From an uncultured Opitutaceae bacterium (GTDB lineage: Bacteria > Verrucomicrobiota > Verrucomicrobiia > Opitutales > Opitutaceae), in assembly GCA_903862935.1 (NCBI GenBank), contig CAIOZY010000047.1, positions 103,651-167,650 of the forward strand: DNA of 64,000 nucleotides, written 5' to 3'. Of the stretch, positions 17,218 to 26,904 are shown piece by piece. Both the position numbers and the translations under genes were made by a program. A model generated the notes under the pieces. It was not told where the DNA came from and did no database searches. It saw only the letters and a program-made list of their open reading frames with translations. Positions within the stretch are counted from its first letter, which is position 1; each line of letters opens with the position of its first letter.

Positions 17218-18405
17218 CTAGAGCCCCAGCTCCCGGCTGACCTCCTCCTCAAGCTTCGGCCCGCGGGCATTGGTGGAGACAATGGTCCCGTCCTTGCCCA
17301 GCAGGAACATGGCTGGGATCACGCTAATTCCAAACCGCGTTGAGATTTCGTTTTGACGGTATTTGCCATCAAAATACTGCGGCCAAGGCATATCGTGAGC
17401 CTTAGTGTAGTTGATGAGCGCTTGTTTGGAGTCGGCTTTGTCGAGTGAGATCCCGATCACCTCAAACCCCCGGTTGTGGTACTTCTTGTACACAGCGAGG
17501 ACATTGGGAATCTCGGCCTTGCACGGTCCGCACCAGGTGGCCCAGAAGTCGATCAGCACCACCTTTCCCCGCAGTTGCTCAAGGTCGACCTTCCGGCCAT
17601 CGAGCGCCGTGAAGGAAAGAGTAACGGGTCTTGTAAACAGGTCAGAGTTCTTCAGGTGCTCCTCGGCGAACCGACGCACCGCGTCATCCTTGGAGGCCGC
17701 AAAGCGTAGACACGCCTCCTGCATGGAACCCGGGACGATGCGATCCCAGGCGCCCAGGATAAGTTGGACCTCGTATCCCAGCCTTGGGCTGCCCGCGAAC
17801 CGCGAGAAATGCTCGTCAAGCCCGGCAAGGAGGCCGAGCCAGGCCTCGTGGGGGTTGTGTTCGAGGCCGGATCTTATGCGGGCGCCAAGGGCCCGGGATC
17901 TTGAGGAAAGGCCGCCGAAGTCGGCCATTTCGCGTTGTTCTGGCTTGCTGTCTGGCGCGGCGATCAGTTCCGAGCGGAGCCGATCAGCCTCGGTGTTCCA
18001 CTGGTCCTTAGCCTGCTCGTCGATGATTGCGGCGCCGGCCCCCCTGGTCACTACATCGGGCCTGAATCCCTTCGCAAAAAGCGGAGGGGAGTTCAGCATC
18101 GCCATCAGGACGTCCCAGCGCCTGGGATCTTGGGGGTGGGCCTGGTAAAAGTGGATCGCGGCGGCGGAGACGCTCCGCGAATGGCCGTCCCCCCAGCGCA
18201 CGTAGGACTCCCACCCCATGTCGGAGGGCTTTCCCGGTGGCTTTGACAGGCGCAGTTCTTCAAATGAGGCAAAATCGCGGTCGGCAGCCGCCTTTTCCTG
18301 GGGAGGGGGCGCGGTCGGGGTGCCTGCGGCGAGGGCCGGGGCCAGCAATCCGGCAAATAAGATGAACCGGATGTAGGACCGGGTTATCGCTCTAAGGAGG
18401 GGCAT
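17218..18405 (-). CDS. Exported TlpA/ResA-like thioredoxin-domain protein
   Basis: A 395-residue protein with an N-terminal signal sequence (RFILFAGLLAPALAAGTPTA). It has a helical middle of about 220 residues with no recognised motif, then a thioredoxin-fold domain over the last 140 or so residues. The redox site is FWATWCGPCKAEIPNVL, and the cis-proline region is FGISVIPAMFLLGKDG. Family knowledge puts such proteins on the outer side of the inner membrane, reducing or exchanging disulfides, for example in cytochrome c maturation. No ccm/res genes are adjacent. It converges on potA. Confidence 0.88.
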   Translation of the reverse strand: MPLLRAITRSYIRFILFAGLLAPALAAGTPTAPPPQEKAAADRDFASFEELRLSKPPGKPSDMGWESYVRWGDGHSRSVSAAAIHFYQAHPQDPRRWDVLMAMLNSPPLFAKGFRPDVVTRGAGAAIIDEQAKDQWNTEADRLRSELIAAPDSKPEQREMADFGGLSSRSRALGARIRSGLEHNPHEAWLGLLAGLDEHFSRFAGSPRLGYEVQLILGAWDRIVPGSMQEACLRFAASKDDAVRRFAEEHLKNSDLFTRPVTLSFTALDGRKVDLEQLRGKVVLIDFWATWCGPCKAEIPNVLAVYKKYHNRGFEVIGISLDKADSKQALINYTKAHDMPWPQYFDGKYRQNEISTRFGISVIPAMFLLGKDGTIVSTNARGPKLEEEVSRELGL

Positions 18406-18545
18406 CGCGGTTCTCTAATCGGAGGCGCGGGGTGACTCAACCTATTCTGAAAGAACGGCGCCCGCTCATATCCGGGGAGCATAGAGGTCCCGCGGCGAGC
18501 GCCTTCGCATTGCCATAGGCCGTGGATCTCTTTAGGAGAACGAGC

Positions 18546-19256
18546 ATGCTCACGCCATTCCGAGCACGCATCGCGTCCAGAATTGCCGCAGGTCTCTGGG
18601 CCCTGGCAGGGATAACGACTGGTTTATCCGCCGCAGAAACAAAGGACGGGGACAAGGGAGGGGAATCGGTGCTGTCCAAGGTCTTTGGGGCTTGGACCGG
18701 CTGGCAGGACAACGCGACCCTCCATGGGATAACCTTTCAGCGAGCCAAGACAGATCAGCGGGGGTTCGTGATCGGGTACCTCGCTGCGGACACTGCGATC
18801 GCCGGCCGGCCCTGCCGGCAAGGATGGGTTCATCTTCACCCTAACGGCATTCCGGCCGGCTATACAGCGGCGGCGGACATCCCGCTCAGCCGCCTCACGA
18901 TTCCCGCCGGAACCTGGGTTTTTCAGGATGACAAGGGAACGCTAACCGTATGCTCGTTTCCCCGCGACATGAAGATCCAGAACCACGACTGCCGCGGGGG
19001 CATCGGCGGGTCCGAGGGGGTGCAGACCGCGTTCTATCCCAGCGGCGCCCTGAAGCAGTTTTTTGCACCGAAGGCCGTCGAAATCGAGGGGTTCCCGTGC
19101 CGGGCGAGCGCGTTTCAGCCCGGGATCGAGCTCTACGAGGACGGGCGCCTTAAGAGCGCAACGCTCGACAAGGACATCGTGCGGGACGGACACGTCCTCC
19201 ACGGCGGTGACCGCGTCCGGTTGACGCCCCAAGGGAGCCTGCAGCAGGCCCATTAG
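18546..19256 (+). CDS. Secreted hypothetical protein with MORN/YwqK-like repeats
   Basis: A protein of 236 residues. The ATG at 18546 was chosen because AGGAGA lies 6 nt upstream (18534-18539) and the protein then starts with a signal peptide (IASRIAAGLWALAGITTGLSAA); a GTG at 18522 is in frame but lacks a ribosome site. The mature part has short repeated units of the kind TAFYPSGALKQFFAPKAVEI and GIELYEDGRLKSATLDKDIV, resembling the bacterial MORN-variant (YwqK-type) repeats, in which aromatic and glycine positions recur about every 23 residues. It also has several cysteines that may form disulfides. Function unknown. Confidence 0.75.
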   Translation: MLTPFRARIASRIAAGLWALAGITTGLSAAETKDGDKGGESVLSKVFGAWTGWQDNATLHGITFQRAKTDQRGFVIGYLAADTAIAGRPCRQGWVHLHPNGIPAGYTAAADIPLSRLTIPAGTWVFQDDKGTLTVCSFPRDMKIQNHDCRGGIGGSEGVQTAFYPSGALKQFFAPKAVEIEGFPCRASAFQPGIELYEDGRLKSATLDKDIVRDGHVLHGGDRVRLTPQGSLQQAH

Positions 19257-19283
19257 TCAGGGGTGGGCCGGTGTAGCGGGCCC

Positions 19284-19298
19284 AGGCCGCTCCGGCCT
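19284..19298. terminator. Weak bidirectional hairpin between convergent genes
   Basis: AGGCC-GCTCC-GGCCT forms a 5-bp GC-rich stem followed on the plus side by ATTAAT. It lies in the 74-bp gap between two convergent genes, so it may terminate both, but the stem is short and there is no true T-run. Confidence 0.3.
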
Positions 19299-19330
19299 AT
19301 TAATACCCCGGAAGCGATTGCGAACAGCGG

Positions 19331-19810
19331 TCACTCCTCGCCGTCGAGGTATTCCAGCGACTCCGACCGGATCAGCCTGCGGCCGGGCGATCTGACGAGC
19401 CACTTTGAGCTGTCGGGATAATGGCAGGACTCGCCCAGAGGGTTGTCGGCCACGATATAGACGACTAGGTCGTCGACCCCACCGTTGATCAGCTGATGGG
19501 GCTCGTCGGGTTTGAAAAGGAAGGCATCACCCACCCCGACCGGTGTTTGCCCGTCCTTGTGCCGGACCCTGCCCGAGCCCGAGAGGATGTGGTAAAATTC
19601 CCACTGGGCGCTGTGGGAGTGGTAGGGGCAGACGCACTTTCCGGCGGGGATGCGGCATATCTCGACGTCAAAGGGGTGGCGCTCGTTGAGATCGCTCGAT
19701 TGAGGCTTTCGGCCGAGCGCCACCGACAGTTCCTTGTCGATGCTGGCAAACTTCCCCTTAGGGGAGACCCATGTGGATTCGGGAATGTCCCGGACATTGA
19801 TCTTCTGCAC
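19331..19810 (-). CDS. Cupin-domain protein
   Basis: A 159-residue cupin. Motif 1 is visible as CPYHSHSAQWEFYHILSGSGRVR (H-x-H...E...G) and motif 2 as GDAFLFKPDEPHQLIN (G-D...P...H), giving the metal-binding His/Glu set of the beta-barrel. Similar stand-alone proteins are annotated as sugar-phosphate isomerase-like or auxin-binding-like cupins; the substrate is not evident. It lies 24 nt downstream of pyc on the same strand and may be co-transcribed with it. The C-terminal 25 residues (PGRRLIRSESLEYLDGEE) are a hydrophilic tail. Confidence 0.85.
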   Translation of the reverse strand: MQKINVRDIPESTWVSPKGKFASIDKELSVALGRKPQSSDLNERHPFDVEICRIPAGKCVCPYHSHSAQWEFYHILSGSGRVRHKDGQTPVGVGDAFLFKPDEPHQLINGGVDDLVVYIVADNPLGESCHYPDSSKWLVRSPGRRLIRSESLEYLDGEE

Positions 19811-19834
19811 GGCGGGAGAGAAAATACCTCCGGT

Positions 19835-22800
19835 TCAACTGGAGGCGCGCAGCTTCAAGAGCAAGTCCTTGCTTTCGACCATGTCGCCGACGGCCATGTA
19901 GAGCTGCGCGACGACGCCGTCGCAGGGGGCATACACCGTATTCTGCATCTTCATCGCCTCCATCATGAAGAGCTTGTCGCCCTTGGTTACCCTGGAGCCG
20001 ACGGAGACAGGCAGGGCTGCTATGAGCCCGGGGATTGGGGCCGCGATCTGCATCGGGTCGGCGAGGTCGGCCTTGGGACGGGCCCTGGCCTTGGGTGCGA
20101 TGGAGCGGTCGGTGATGAAGGCCTCGCGGGTCATGCCGTTCAGCTCGTAGACAATCGTTCGCTTGCCGTCCTTGTCGGGCGCGCTGACGGAGATCAGTCG
20201 GATGATAAGGACCTTTCCCTCCTCGATCGAGACAGAGACCTCCTCGCCGACGGAGAGACCGTAGAAGAAAGCCGCGGTCGGAAGGACGCTCACGTCCCCG
20301 TAGGAGAGCTGGTGCTTCGCTAAGTCGGCAAAGACCTGGGGATACATGAGGTGAGAGTAAACGTCGTCATCGGAGGCCTCCCGGCGAAGTTTTTCCGAAA
20401 GCTCGTTCCGAATGCGCCGCAGCGCGGCGCCTCCGGTCCTAGACGACACGTCCCGGGCCTTGGCGCACCGGGTGTCGCGGGCAAATTTGGCGCGTGCCTC
20501 CCTATGCCGCGTCTCGCCGAGAACAGCACGCGAGACGGCGTCGGGCCACCCGCCGTCAGGCCATCCCAGGCCGCCCATCAGCATGTCGATTACGCTCTCA
20601 GGGAAGGGAACCGAGCCCGGATCCAGATTAACGACGTCGGCCGGCTTGATCCCGCGGCTGAAGAGAAAGAGCGCCATGTCACCCACGACCTTCGACGAGG
20701 GGGTCACTTTGACGATGTCGCCAAAAAGCTGGTTCACCTCGGCGTAGGTCCGCGCGATCTCCGGCCAGCGGTGGGCCATGCCCATGGAGGAGGCCTGCTC
20801 CTTCAGGTTGGTGTACTGGCCGCCCGGCATCTCGTGGAGATAGACGTCGGCGGAGCCCGCGGACGGGGCGGTGTCAAAGGGGACGTAGAGCGAGCGGACC
20901 TGTTCCCAGTAGTCCGAGAACTCGTTCAGGGTCGCCAAGTCCAGCCCCGTGTCGCGCGGGGTGTTTGCCAGGGCCGCGACAATCGAGTTCAGATTCGGCT
21001 GGGAGGTCGTTCCTGACATTGAGGCGATCGCCAGATCGGCCACGTCGACCCCGGCGTCCGAAGCGCGCAAAATCGAGGCGGCGTTGATTCCGCTTGTGTC
21101 GTGGGTGTGAAAGTGGATCGGAAGGCCGATTTCGTCCTTGAGGGTCCTGACCAGCTTCTGGGCGGCGTACGGGCGGCACAATCCCGCCATGTCCTTGATC
21201 GCCAGGAAGTGCGCACCCATGCGTTCCAGCTCGCGGGCCAGGCGCACGTAGTATTTGAGCGGAAACTTGTCCCGGCTGGGATCGAGGATATCCCCGGTGT
21301 AGCAGATCGTGCCCTCGCAGATGGCGTGGGTCCCCCTAACGGTCTCCATCGCCGCGCGAAGGTTGGGCAGGTAATTCAGCGCGTCGAAGATCCTGAAAAT
21401 ATCTATCCCACTCGCGGCGGCATGCCGGACGAAACCCCGGACCACGTGCTCGGGGTAGTTCGTGTACCCGACGGCGTTTGCGCCCCGGAACAGCATCTGG
21501 AAGCAGATATTAGGGACCCGCTCGCGCAGCAGCCGCAGGCGCACCCAGGGGTCCTCGGACAGGAAGCGCATCGAGGTGTCGAAGGTCGCCCCGCCCCACA
21601 TCTCAAGGGAGAACAGTCCCGGCAAGCGATGGGACAGCGCGTCGGCGCAGGCCAGCATGTCATAACTGCGGACCCGGGTGGCCATGAGCGACTGGTGGGC
21701 ATCGCGCCAAGTCGTGTCCGTGACAAGAAGACGCTTCTGTTTTGAGGCCCACTCGGCAAACCCCTTGGGCCCGAGCTTGAGCAGGAGCTGCCGGCTTCCC
21801 GGAGGAGGGGGAACGCGGTGATCGTAGGACGGCGGCTTCGGGGACAGCAGGACCTTCGACGGTTGGTAGCCCTTAACATGGGGGTTTCCGTTGACGATTA
21901 CGTTGCCAAGGAAATTGAGCAGCCGCGTGGCGCGGTCTTTCCGCGCGGGAAACGAGAACAGTTCCGGCGTCGTGTCGATCAGGGTCGTCGTGGCCCGGCC
22001 GCTGCGGAACTGCGGGTGGGTGATGACGTTCTCAAGGAAGGGGATATTGGTCTTGACGCCGCGGATCCGAAATTCCCTGAGAGACCGCAGCATGCGCTGG
22101 AGCACGAGTTCGAACCCCTGCCCGCTCGCGGTCATCTTGACGAGAAGGGAGTCGTAAAAGGGCGTTATTACCGCCCCCGAGTAGCCCATGCCCCCGTCGA
22201 GCCGGATGCCCAGCCCTCCGGGCGACCGGTAGGCGAGGATCCTACCGTAGTCGGGAATAAACCGGTTCTCCGGGTCTTCCGTCGTGATGCGCACCTGCAC
22301 GGCGTAGCCGTTTCTCGGAACGTCCGCCTGGAGGGGCATCTGCACCTCCGGGGAGTGAAGGGAGTAACCTTGGGCGATCAGGATCTGAGCCCGCACAATG
22401 TCCAAGCCGGTGATCACCTCGGTGACCGTGTGCTCGACCTGGATCCTGGGGTTGATCTCGATGAAGAACCACTGGTTGCGGTCGAGGTCGTAGAGGAATT
22501 CAACGGTGCCTGCGTTGTCGTAGCGCACCTCGCGGGCCATGCGGGCGGCCGCCTCGCAGAGTTCGCGCACGACCTTCTGCGGAAGCCCGTGGCTCGGGGC
22601 GAACTCGATCACCTTCTGGTGGCGGCGCTGTACGGAGCAGTCCCTTTCGTGCAGGTGAATCACATTGCCGTGCTTGTCCCCGAGGATCTGCACCTCGATG
22701 TGCTTGGCCCTCGGAATGTACTTCTCAAGGAATACGGCCGGGTTCCCGAAGGACCGGTTTGCCTCGGCCTGAGCCTCGTCGAGGAGGGCCCCCAGGTCGC

Positions 22801-23377
22801 CGGACTTTTCCACGACGCGCATCCCCCTGCCTCCTCCGCCAAAGGCGGCTTTGATGATTAAGGGGAAGCCAATCTCACGGGCGATCTTGAGGGCGCCCTC
22901 GCGGTCCGCCACAGGCTCCTCGGTTCCCGGAAGGATGGGAACTCCGATCTGGCGTGCGAGGGCCCGGGCGGCGGTCTTGTCACCCATCATCTCCAGCAGT
23001 TCGGGCCTCGGGCCCACAAACACGATTCCAGCCCGGTCGCAGGCGCGCGCGAATTCGGCATTCTCCGACAGGAACCCGTAACCGGGATGGATGGCGTCGA
23101 CGCCCTTTTCCTTCGCGATGTCGAGAATGCTCTCGATGTCGAGGTAGGCGGCGACGGGTCCCTTACCATGGCCGACCTGGTAGGCCTCGTCTGCCTTGTA
23201 GCGGTGGAGGCAGAGGCGGTCCTCCTGCGCGTAGATGGCCACCGTTCGCAGGTCCAGCTCGGTGGCGGCCCGGAAAATCCTAACCGCAATTTCACTGCGA
23301 TTGGCCGCCATGAGCTTGGAAATACGGCGGGGGGCGGCTGCTGGGGCCGGCCGGGAAGGGGATTTATGTAGCTTCAT
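19835..23377 (-). CDS. pyc: Pyruvate carboxylase
   Basis: A 1180-residue single-chain biotin enzyme that makes oxaloacetate from pyruvate and bicarbonate with ATP. Domain order: biotin carboxylase at about 15-480 (KAAFGGGGRGMRVV glycine loop, EINPRIQVEHTVTE catalytic segment), carboxyltransferase at about 560-850 (DTTWRDAHQSLMATRVR, KDMAGLCRPYAA, HFHTHDTSG), tetramerisation region, and the biotin carrier domain at the end with the MEAMKMQ biotinylation lysine. The length equals the alpha4 form. It supplies C4 acids, complementary to the malic enzyme at 51848-53527. A divergent promoter region of about 150 bp separates it from the MFS gene. Confidence 0.97.
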   Translation of the reverse strand: MKLHKSPSRPAPAAAPRRISKLMAANRSEIAVRIFRAATELDLRTVAIYAQEDRLCLHRYKADEAYQVGHGKGPVAAYLDIESILDIAKEKGVDAIHPGYGFLSENAEFARACDRAGIVFVGPRPELLEMMGDKTAARALARQIGVPILPGTEEPVADREGALKIAREIGFPLIIKAAFGGGGRGMRVVEKSGDLGALLDEAQAEANRSFGNPAVFLEKYIPRAKHIEVQILGDKHGNVIHLHERDCSVQRRHQKVIEFAPSHGLPQKVVRELCEAAARMAREVRYDNAGTVEFLYDLDRNQWFFIEINPRIQVEHTVTEVITGLDIVRAQILIAQGYSLHSPEVQMPLQADVPRNGYAVQVRITTEDPENRFIPDYGRILAYRSPGGLGIRLDGGMGYSGAVITPFYDSLLVKMTASGQGFELVLQRMLRSLREFRIRGVKTNIPFLENVITHPQFRSGRATTTLIDTTPELFSFPARKDRATRLLNFLGNVIVNGNPHVKGYQPSKVLLSPKPPSYDHRVPPPPGSRQLLLKLGPKGFAEWASKQKRLLVTDTTWRDAHQSLMATRVRSYDMLACADALSHRLPGLFSLEMWGGATFDTSMRFLSEDPWVRLRLLRERVPNICFQMLFRGANAVGYTNYPEHVVRGFVRHAAASGIDIFRIFDALNYLPNLRAAMETVRGTHAICEGTICYTGDILDPSRDKFPLKYYVRLARELERMGAHFLAIKDMAGLCRPYAAQKLVRTLKDEIGLPIHFHTHDTSGINAASILRASDAGVDVADLAIASMSGTTSQPNLNSIVAALANTPRDTGLDLATLNEFSDYWEQVRSLYVPFDTAPSAGSADVYLHEMPGGQYTNLKEQASSMGMAHRWPEIARTYAEVNQLFGDIVKVTPSSKVVGDMALFLFSRGIKPADVVNLDPGSVPFPESVIDMLMGGLGWPDGGWPDAVSRAVLGETRHREARAKFARDTRCAKARDVSSRTGGAALRRIRNELSEKLRREASDDDVYSHLMYPQVFADLAKHQLSYGDVSVLPTAAFFYGLSVGEEVSVSIEEGKVLIIRLISVSAPDKDGKRTIVYELNGMTREAFITDRSIAPKARARPKADLADPMQIAAPIPGLIAALPVSVGSRVTKGDKLFMMEAMKMQNTVYAPCDGVVAQLYMAVGDMVESKDLLLKLRASS

Positions 23378-23525
23378 GGGGTTGGCGCAGTACGGCGCCT
23401 AATTGAGACCAGATTGAGGAGGTAAAAGCCTATTCGTCGAGCGTTCTTGGGGGATTTAGAACCAAGGCCGGGCCGAAAAGCCAGAATGACTTTGACCCGT
23501 CGAAAAGCGGCCCGTTCAATTGGGC

Positions 23526-25037
23526 ATGGCTGGGTCGTCTGCGCTGTATCTCGCGATTGCAGGGGGGTGCCTTGTGGCTGTCGTGGTGCTTTATTTCCTG
23601 AACAACCCCATGCGGCACGGGCGGTGGTTCATGATGCGGCGCTTCATAAACTGGTTTCCCCTGGGGATGACGTACTCGTTCCTGTACATGGGGCGCTACA
23701 ACCTCGCCGTCTCCAAGAATGCCTTGGGTTCGGCAATGTCAAAAGAGGGGTTTGGCCTGATCTTTGCAGCGGGCACAATCACCTATGCGGTGTCGTTTCT
23801 GTTTAATGGTCCCCTTGTCGACAAATTCGGCGGCAAGAAAGGCATCATTGTAGCGGCGCTCGGTTCGTCGTTCGCCAATATCGCCCTGGGGGTCCTCACC
23901 TATCTTGTGGTGATGCACCGGCTTGGGATGAATCTGGTGGTCGCCTTCTCGGTGATCTACGCGATCAACATGTATTTTCAGAGCTTTGGGGCCGTATCCA
24001 TAATCAAGGTCAAGGCCTACTGGTTCCATGTTCGGGAGAGAGGCGTCTTTGGCGCCATTTTCGGCACGCTCATTTCCTTTGGGGTCTACTTCGCGTTTGA
24101 CTGGAGTCAGGCGGTGCTTGACATGACCCAAACGGGGACCGCCAGCTCGGGCTGGCTCCAGACACTGCTGCGCTGGATGTTTGCCGTGGGGGACGGGACT
24201 CATCAAGCCACTTGGGCCGTCTTTTACGTGCCGGCCTTAATCTTGGTGTTCTGGGCACTCGCCGACTGGTGGCTGATCAAGGACACGCCGGAGGAGGCTG
24301 ATTTCCCTCCTTTCGACACGCATGACGCCTCGTCGGGTCAAATGAATGTCGAGCTGAGCACCAAGCAGCTGCTCGGGAAGGTCTTTGGAAATCCGCTGAT
24401 GATCTTATTCGCCGGTGTTGCCCTGACCGCCGGGGTCTTGCGCAACGGAATCATGCAATGGTACTCGATCTTCGCCAATGAGGTGAAACAAACCGGGGCT
24501 GAATTCTTCGTGGGGCACTGGGGTTTCCTGCTGTGCATGTTCGGGATCGTCGGCAGTTTCGCCGGAGGCCTTATCTCCGACAAACTCTACCAGTCGAGGC
24601 GCGGCCCCCCGGCGGTTCTCCTGTGCGGATTCATGTTCGTGATGGCGATCGTAATGGCCGTCTACCTTTTCCGGTCGCCGCTCATTGTGGCGCTCGCGGC
24701 TCTCCTCATCGTGATGGCTGTCACGGGGGTCCACTCGCTTATGTCCGGGACCGCGGCTCCGGACTTCGGCGGCAGGAAGGCCACGGCGACCTGCGCCGGG
24801 CTCATCGACGGGTGTGTTTACCTCGGGAGCGGGCTGCAGTCTGTTGGCATCGGCTACTTGGCCGGGTTGAGCTGGATTTGGTGGCCGATCTTCCTCATTC
24901 CCTTCGCCCTGATCGGGGTCTTTGTCGCCCTGAGATTCTGGCATGACCTACCCCCGGCGACCCGCAGGTACATCGCTGAGGTCGAGCTCAAGGAAGGGCC
25001 GGAATTGTCCGCGCCCCGCGAGAGCGCCAAGGCCTGA
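23526..25037 (+). CDS. MFS organophosphate:phosphate antiporter (GlpT/UhpT-like)
   Basis: About 503 residues with 12 predicted helices and a long hydrophilic central loop (DTPEEADFPPFDTHDASS...). The entry RRFINWFPLGMTYSFLYMGRYNLAVSKNAL corresponds to the (F/Y)xxYxxxYxxRxN motif of organophosphate antiporters, where Arg binds phosphate, and FNGPLVDKFGGKKGI is the MFS loop motif. The substrate may be glycerol 3-phosphate or a hexose phosphate; sequence alone does not decide. An extra N-terminal helix (ALYLAIAGGCLVAVVVLYFL) is longer than usual. ATG 23526 was preferred over TTG 23520. tRNA-Arg lies immediately downstream on the opposite strand. Confidence 0.85.
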   Translation: MAGSSALYLAIAGGCLVAVVVLYFLNNPMRHGRWFMMRRFINWFPLGMTYSFLYMGRYNLAVSKNALGSAMSKEGFGLIFAAGTITYAVSFLFNGPLVDKFGGKKGIIVAALGSSFANIALGVLTYLVVMHRLGMNLVVAFSVIYAINMYFQSFGAVSIIKVKAYWFHVRERGVFGAIFGTLISFGVYFAFDWSQAVLDMTQTGTASSGWLQTLLRWMFAVGDGTHQATWAVFYVPALILVFWALADWWLIKDTPEEADFPPFDTHDASSGQMNVELSTKQLLGKVFGNPLMILFAGVALTAGVLRNGIMQWYSIFANEVKQTGAEFFVGHWGFLLCMFGIVGSFAGGLISDKLYQSRRGPPAVLLCGFMFVMAIVMAVYLFRSPLIVALAALLIVMAVTGVHSLMSGTAAPDFGGRKATATCAGLIDGCVYLGSGLQSVGIGYLAGLSWIWWPIFLIPFALIGVFVALRFWHDLPPATRRYIAEVELKEGPELSAPRESAKA

Positions 25038-25047
25038 GGGGGCCGCG

Positions 25048-25119
25048 TCGCCGCTGGGGGATTCGAACCCCCATAGCTGGTTTCGAAGACCAGTATCCTA
25101 TCCATTGGATGAAGCGGCG
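25048..25119 (-). tRNA. tRNA-Arg (anticodon TCG)
   Basis: Read on the minus strand this folds as a complete cloverleaf. The acceptor stem CGCCGCT pairs with AGCGGCG (7 bp). The D arm is ATCC-AATGGATA-GGAT. The anticodon arm is CTGGT-CTTCGAA-ACCAG with TCG at positions 34-36. The T arm is GGGGG-TTCGAAT-CCCCC with a short variable loop. The discriminator base is A, and CCA is not encoded. It decodes CGA and, by wobble or modification, other CGN codons. Confidence 0.96.
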
Positions 25120-25184
25120 AAGATTAGCAGAAGAACGAAGCTGTTCTGATTTACGAGCGGACCCTGGATTGCAATCCTTAAGCC

Positions 25185-25919
25185 ATGGTTCCGGCCTTTA
25201 AGCTCACGTCGCCGCAGAACGGAACAGAGTATTGGATCTTTGCCGAGGCCCCGGACCCCGCGCGCGAGCCGGGACCCTGGCCGGCGGTCGCGTTCATGGA
25301 TGGCGACAACCTTTTTTCCTTCGGGATCGAGGGGTATCGCGCAGCCCGCGCGGCGGGAGAGGTTCCCCCGGCCCTTCTCGTGGGGGTCGGCTATGGAGCG
25401 GGCTTCGGCAAGCCCGCCAACATGAGAGTCAGGGACTATACCCCCACCCCCCTGGCAACCGAGGAGAGCAGCGGTGGCGCGGAAGCCTTTCACGGCTTCT
25501 TGGTTGACACGCTCTGGCCGGAACTGACCAGACGCTATCCTCTTGGGCCCGATGTGCGCGCACTTGCGGGGCACTCGCTCGGGTCGCTCGCGGTGCTGCA
25601 CGCCTTGTTCCGGCCCCGACCCTATTTCACCCACTTCCTGGCCGGAGCCCCGTCGATTTGGTGGGATGACCGGAGCCTATTGGGGCGCATTGCAGACCTT
25701 AGGGAGAGGCAGGAGCGGCTTCCGGGCCGACTCTATCTTGGGGTCGGAGCGGAGGACACCCCCTCAATGACCGGAGACTTGGCGCTTCTTGAGAGGCAGC
25801 TCAAGGATCGCCCCTTCGAGGGGCTTGGGGTGCTCGCGGAGCGCTTCCCGGGAAGAAACCATTACGACGTGCTCTCAGACCAATTTCGCTCCGGCCTCAG
25901 GGCGCTTCTCGGATCGTGA
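25185..25919 (+). CDS. Esterase D/Fes-type alpha/beta hydrolase
   Basis: A 244-residue cytoplasmic protein (no signal peptide). The fold is that of the putative-esterase family (Fes, EsD, BesA-like): PAVAFMDGDNLFSFGIEGY near the first strands, the nucleophile elbow RALAGHSLGSLAVL (G-H-S-L-G), then HFLAGAPSIWWDDRSL, the APS-(I/F)-WW motif common in this group, and GRNHYDVLS with the likely catalytic His. Substrates in the family include siderophore esters, acyl esters and S-formylglutathione. The stop is immediately adjacent to the stop of the convergent hydrolase gene. Confidence 0.87.
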   Translation: MVPAFKLTSPQNGTEYWIFAEAPDPAREPGPWPAVAFMDGDNLFSFGIEGYRAARAAGEVPPALLVGVGYGAGFGKPANMRVRDYTPTPLATEESSGGAEAFHGFLVDTLWPELTRRYPLGPDVRALAGHSLGSLAVLHALFRPRPYFTHFLAGAPSIWWDDRSLLGRIADLRERQERLPGRLYLGVGAEDTPSMTGDLALLERQLKDRPFEGLGVLAERFPGRNHYDVLSDQFRSGLRALLGS

Positions 25920-26834
25920 CTAAGGCAGCCAGCCATTGAAGCGCATCCAACTCTCCGCGCGGGCGGGCCAGTCCGAGGCCGGGCCAAACCCGGGCCCCAT
26001 GCCGAAACCGTGGGGGCCTTTGGCGTAGAGGTGCAGCTCGGCGGGAACGCCGGCGTTCCGAAGCGCCTGGTAAAACATAAGGCTGTTCTCCACGTCGACA
26101 GTCTTGTCCTCCTGCGTCTGCACGATGAAGGCCGGAGGGGTCTCCTTCGAGACCTGCGTCTCGACAGACAGCCGCTTGACCAGTTCGGACTGCGGGTTCT
26201 GCCCCAGAAGGGCTGTTCGGGACCCCTGGTGGGAATGCTGGGGGCCCATTGTGATCACGGGATAGACCAGCAGAATGAAGTCCGGCCGAGCGCTGACCGC
26301 GTCAATGGGCGCGCCGGTCCGACCGTCCGGCGAGTCGAAAAGGGTCCCTGAACTCGCAGCAAGGTGTCCGCCGGCGGAGAAGCCGAGGACCCCGATCCGG
26401 TCCGGCCGAATTTGATATTCCGCGGCGCGGGATCGCACCGTGCGAACAGCCCGCAGGACATCACGCAAGGGGGCGGGATGCCCGTATTCCTTGAGCCGGT
26501 ACTTCAGGATGAAGGCGGTCACACCGAGGGAACGAAACCATTGGGCGGGCACGACGCCCTCATGGTCAAAGGCAAGGCGCGTGTAGCCCCCGCCCGGACA
26601 GATGATGACAGCGGTCCCATTGGCTGCCGCGCTGGCGGGCGCGATCAGGGTCAGCGTCGGCCGGTGCACATTGGAAATACGCCCGGCGTCCATGGTCTTT
26701 TCCGCAGAGGCGTCTGCGCGCAGCCCGGGCACGCCTTCAGGCCACAAGTCGATGACCGAGTCGTTGTCCGCAAGTAGCCCGCAAGCGGACGCAAGTCCCA
26801 GAAACAGGGCGAGAACCAAGCGATGATGTCCCAT
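25920..26834 (-). CDS. Exported alpha/beta hydrolase (BD-FAE/acetyl-xylan-esterase-like)
   Basis: About 304 residues from ATG 26834, which opens with a signal peptide (HHRLVLALFLGLASACGLLA); an in-frame start at 26876 would add 14 residues. Family features are IDLWPEGVPGLRADA at the mature N-terminus, the oxyanion block AVIICPGGGYTRLAFDHEG, the nucleophile GVLGFSAGGHLAASS (G-F-S-A-G), the acid region PPAFIVQTQEDKTVDVEN and His in LHLYAKGPHGFGM. This architecture (polypeptide starting LWP-G-PG) is typical of esterases acting on acetylated xylo-oligosaccharides and similar sugar esters. It lies downstream of the PstS-like gene on the same strand. Confidence 0.87.
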   Translation of the reverse strand: MGHHRLVLALFLGLASACGLLADNDSVIDLWPEGVPGLRADASAEKTMDAGRISNVHRPTLTLIAPASAAANGTAVIICPGGGYTRLAFDHEGVVPAQWFRSLGVTAFILKYRLKEYGHPAPLRDVLRAVRTVRSRAAEYQIRPDRIGVLGFSAGGHLAASSGTLFDSPDGRTGAPIDAVSARPDFILLVYPVITMGPQHSHQGSRTALLGQNPQSELVKRLSVETQVSKETPPAFIVQTQEDKTVDVENSLMFYQALRNAGVPAELHLYAKGPHGFGMGPGFGPASDWPARAESWMRFNGWLP

Positions 26835-26904
26835 GGCGGGCCGGAGGATAGGTGTCCAAGCCGCAGGGATCAACATTCCCGGGCCGAACCCAAAGGGGCC
26901 GGGC

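Noticed and set aside
25048..25119. tRNA-Arg as an integration site for a mobile island
   Set aside because: No integrase, no direct repeat of the tRNA 3' end and no foreign-looking block beside it were found.
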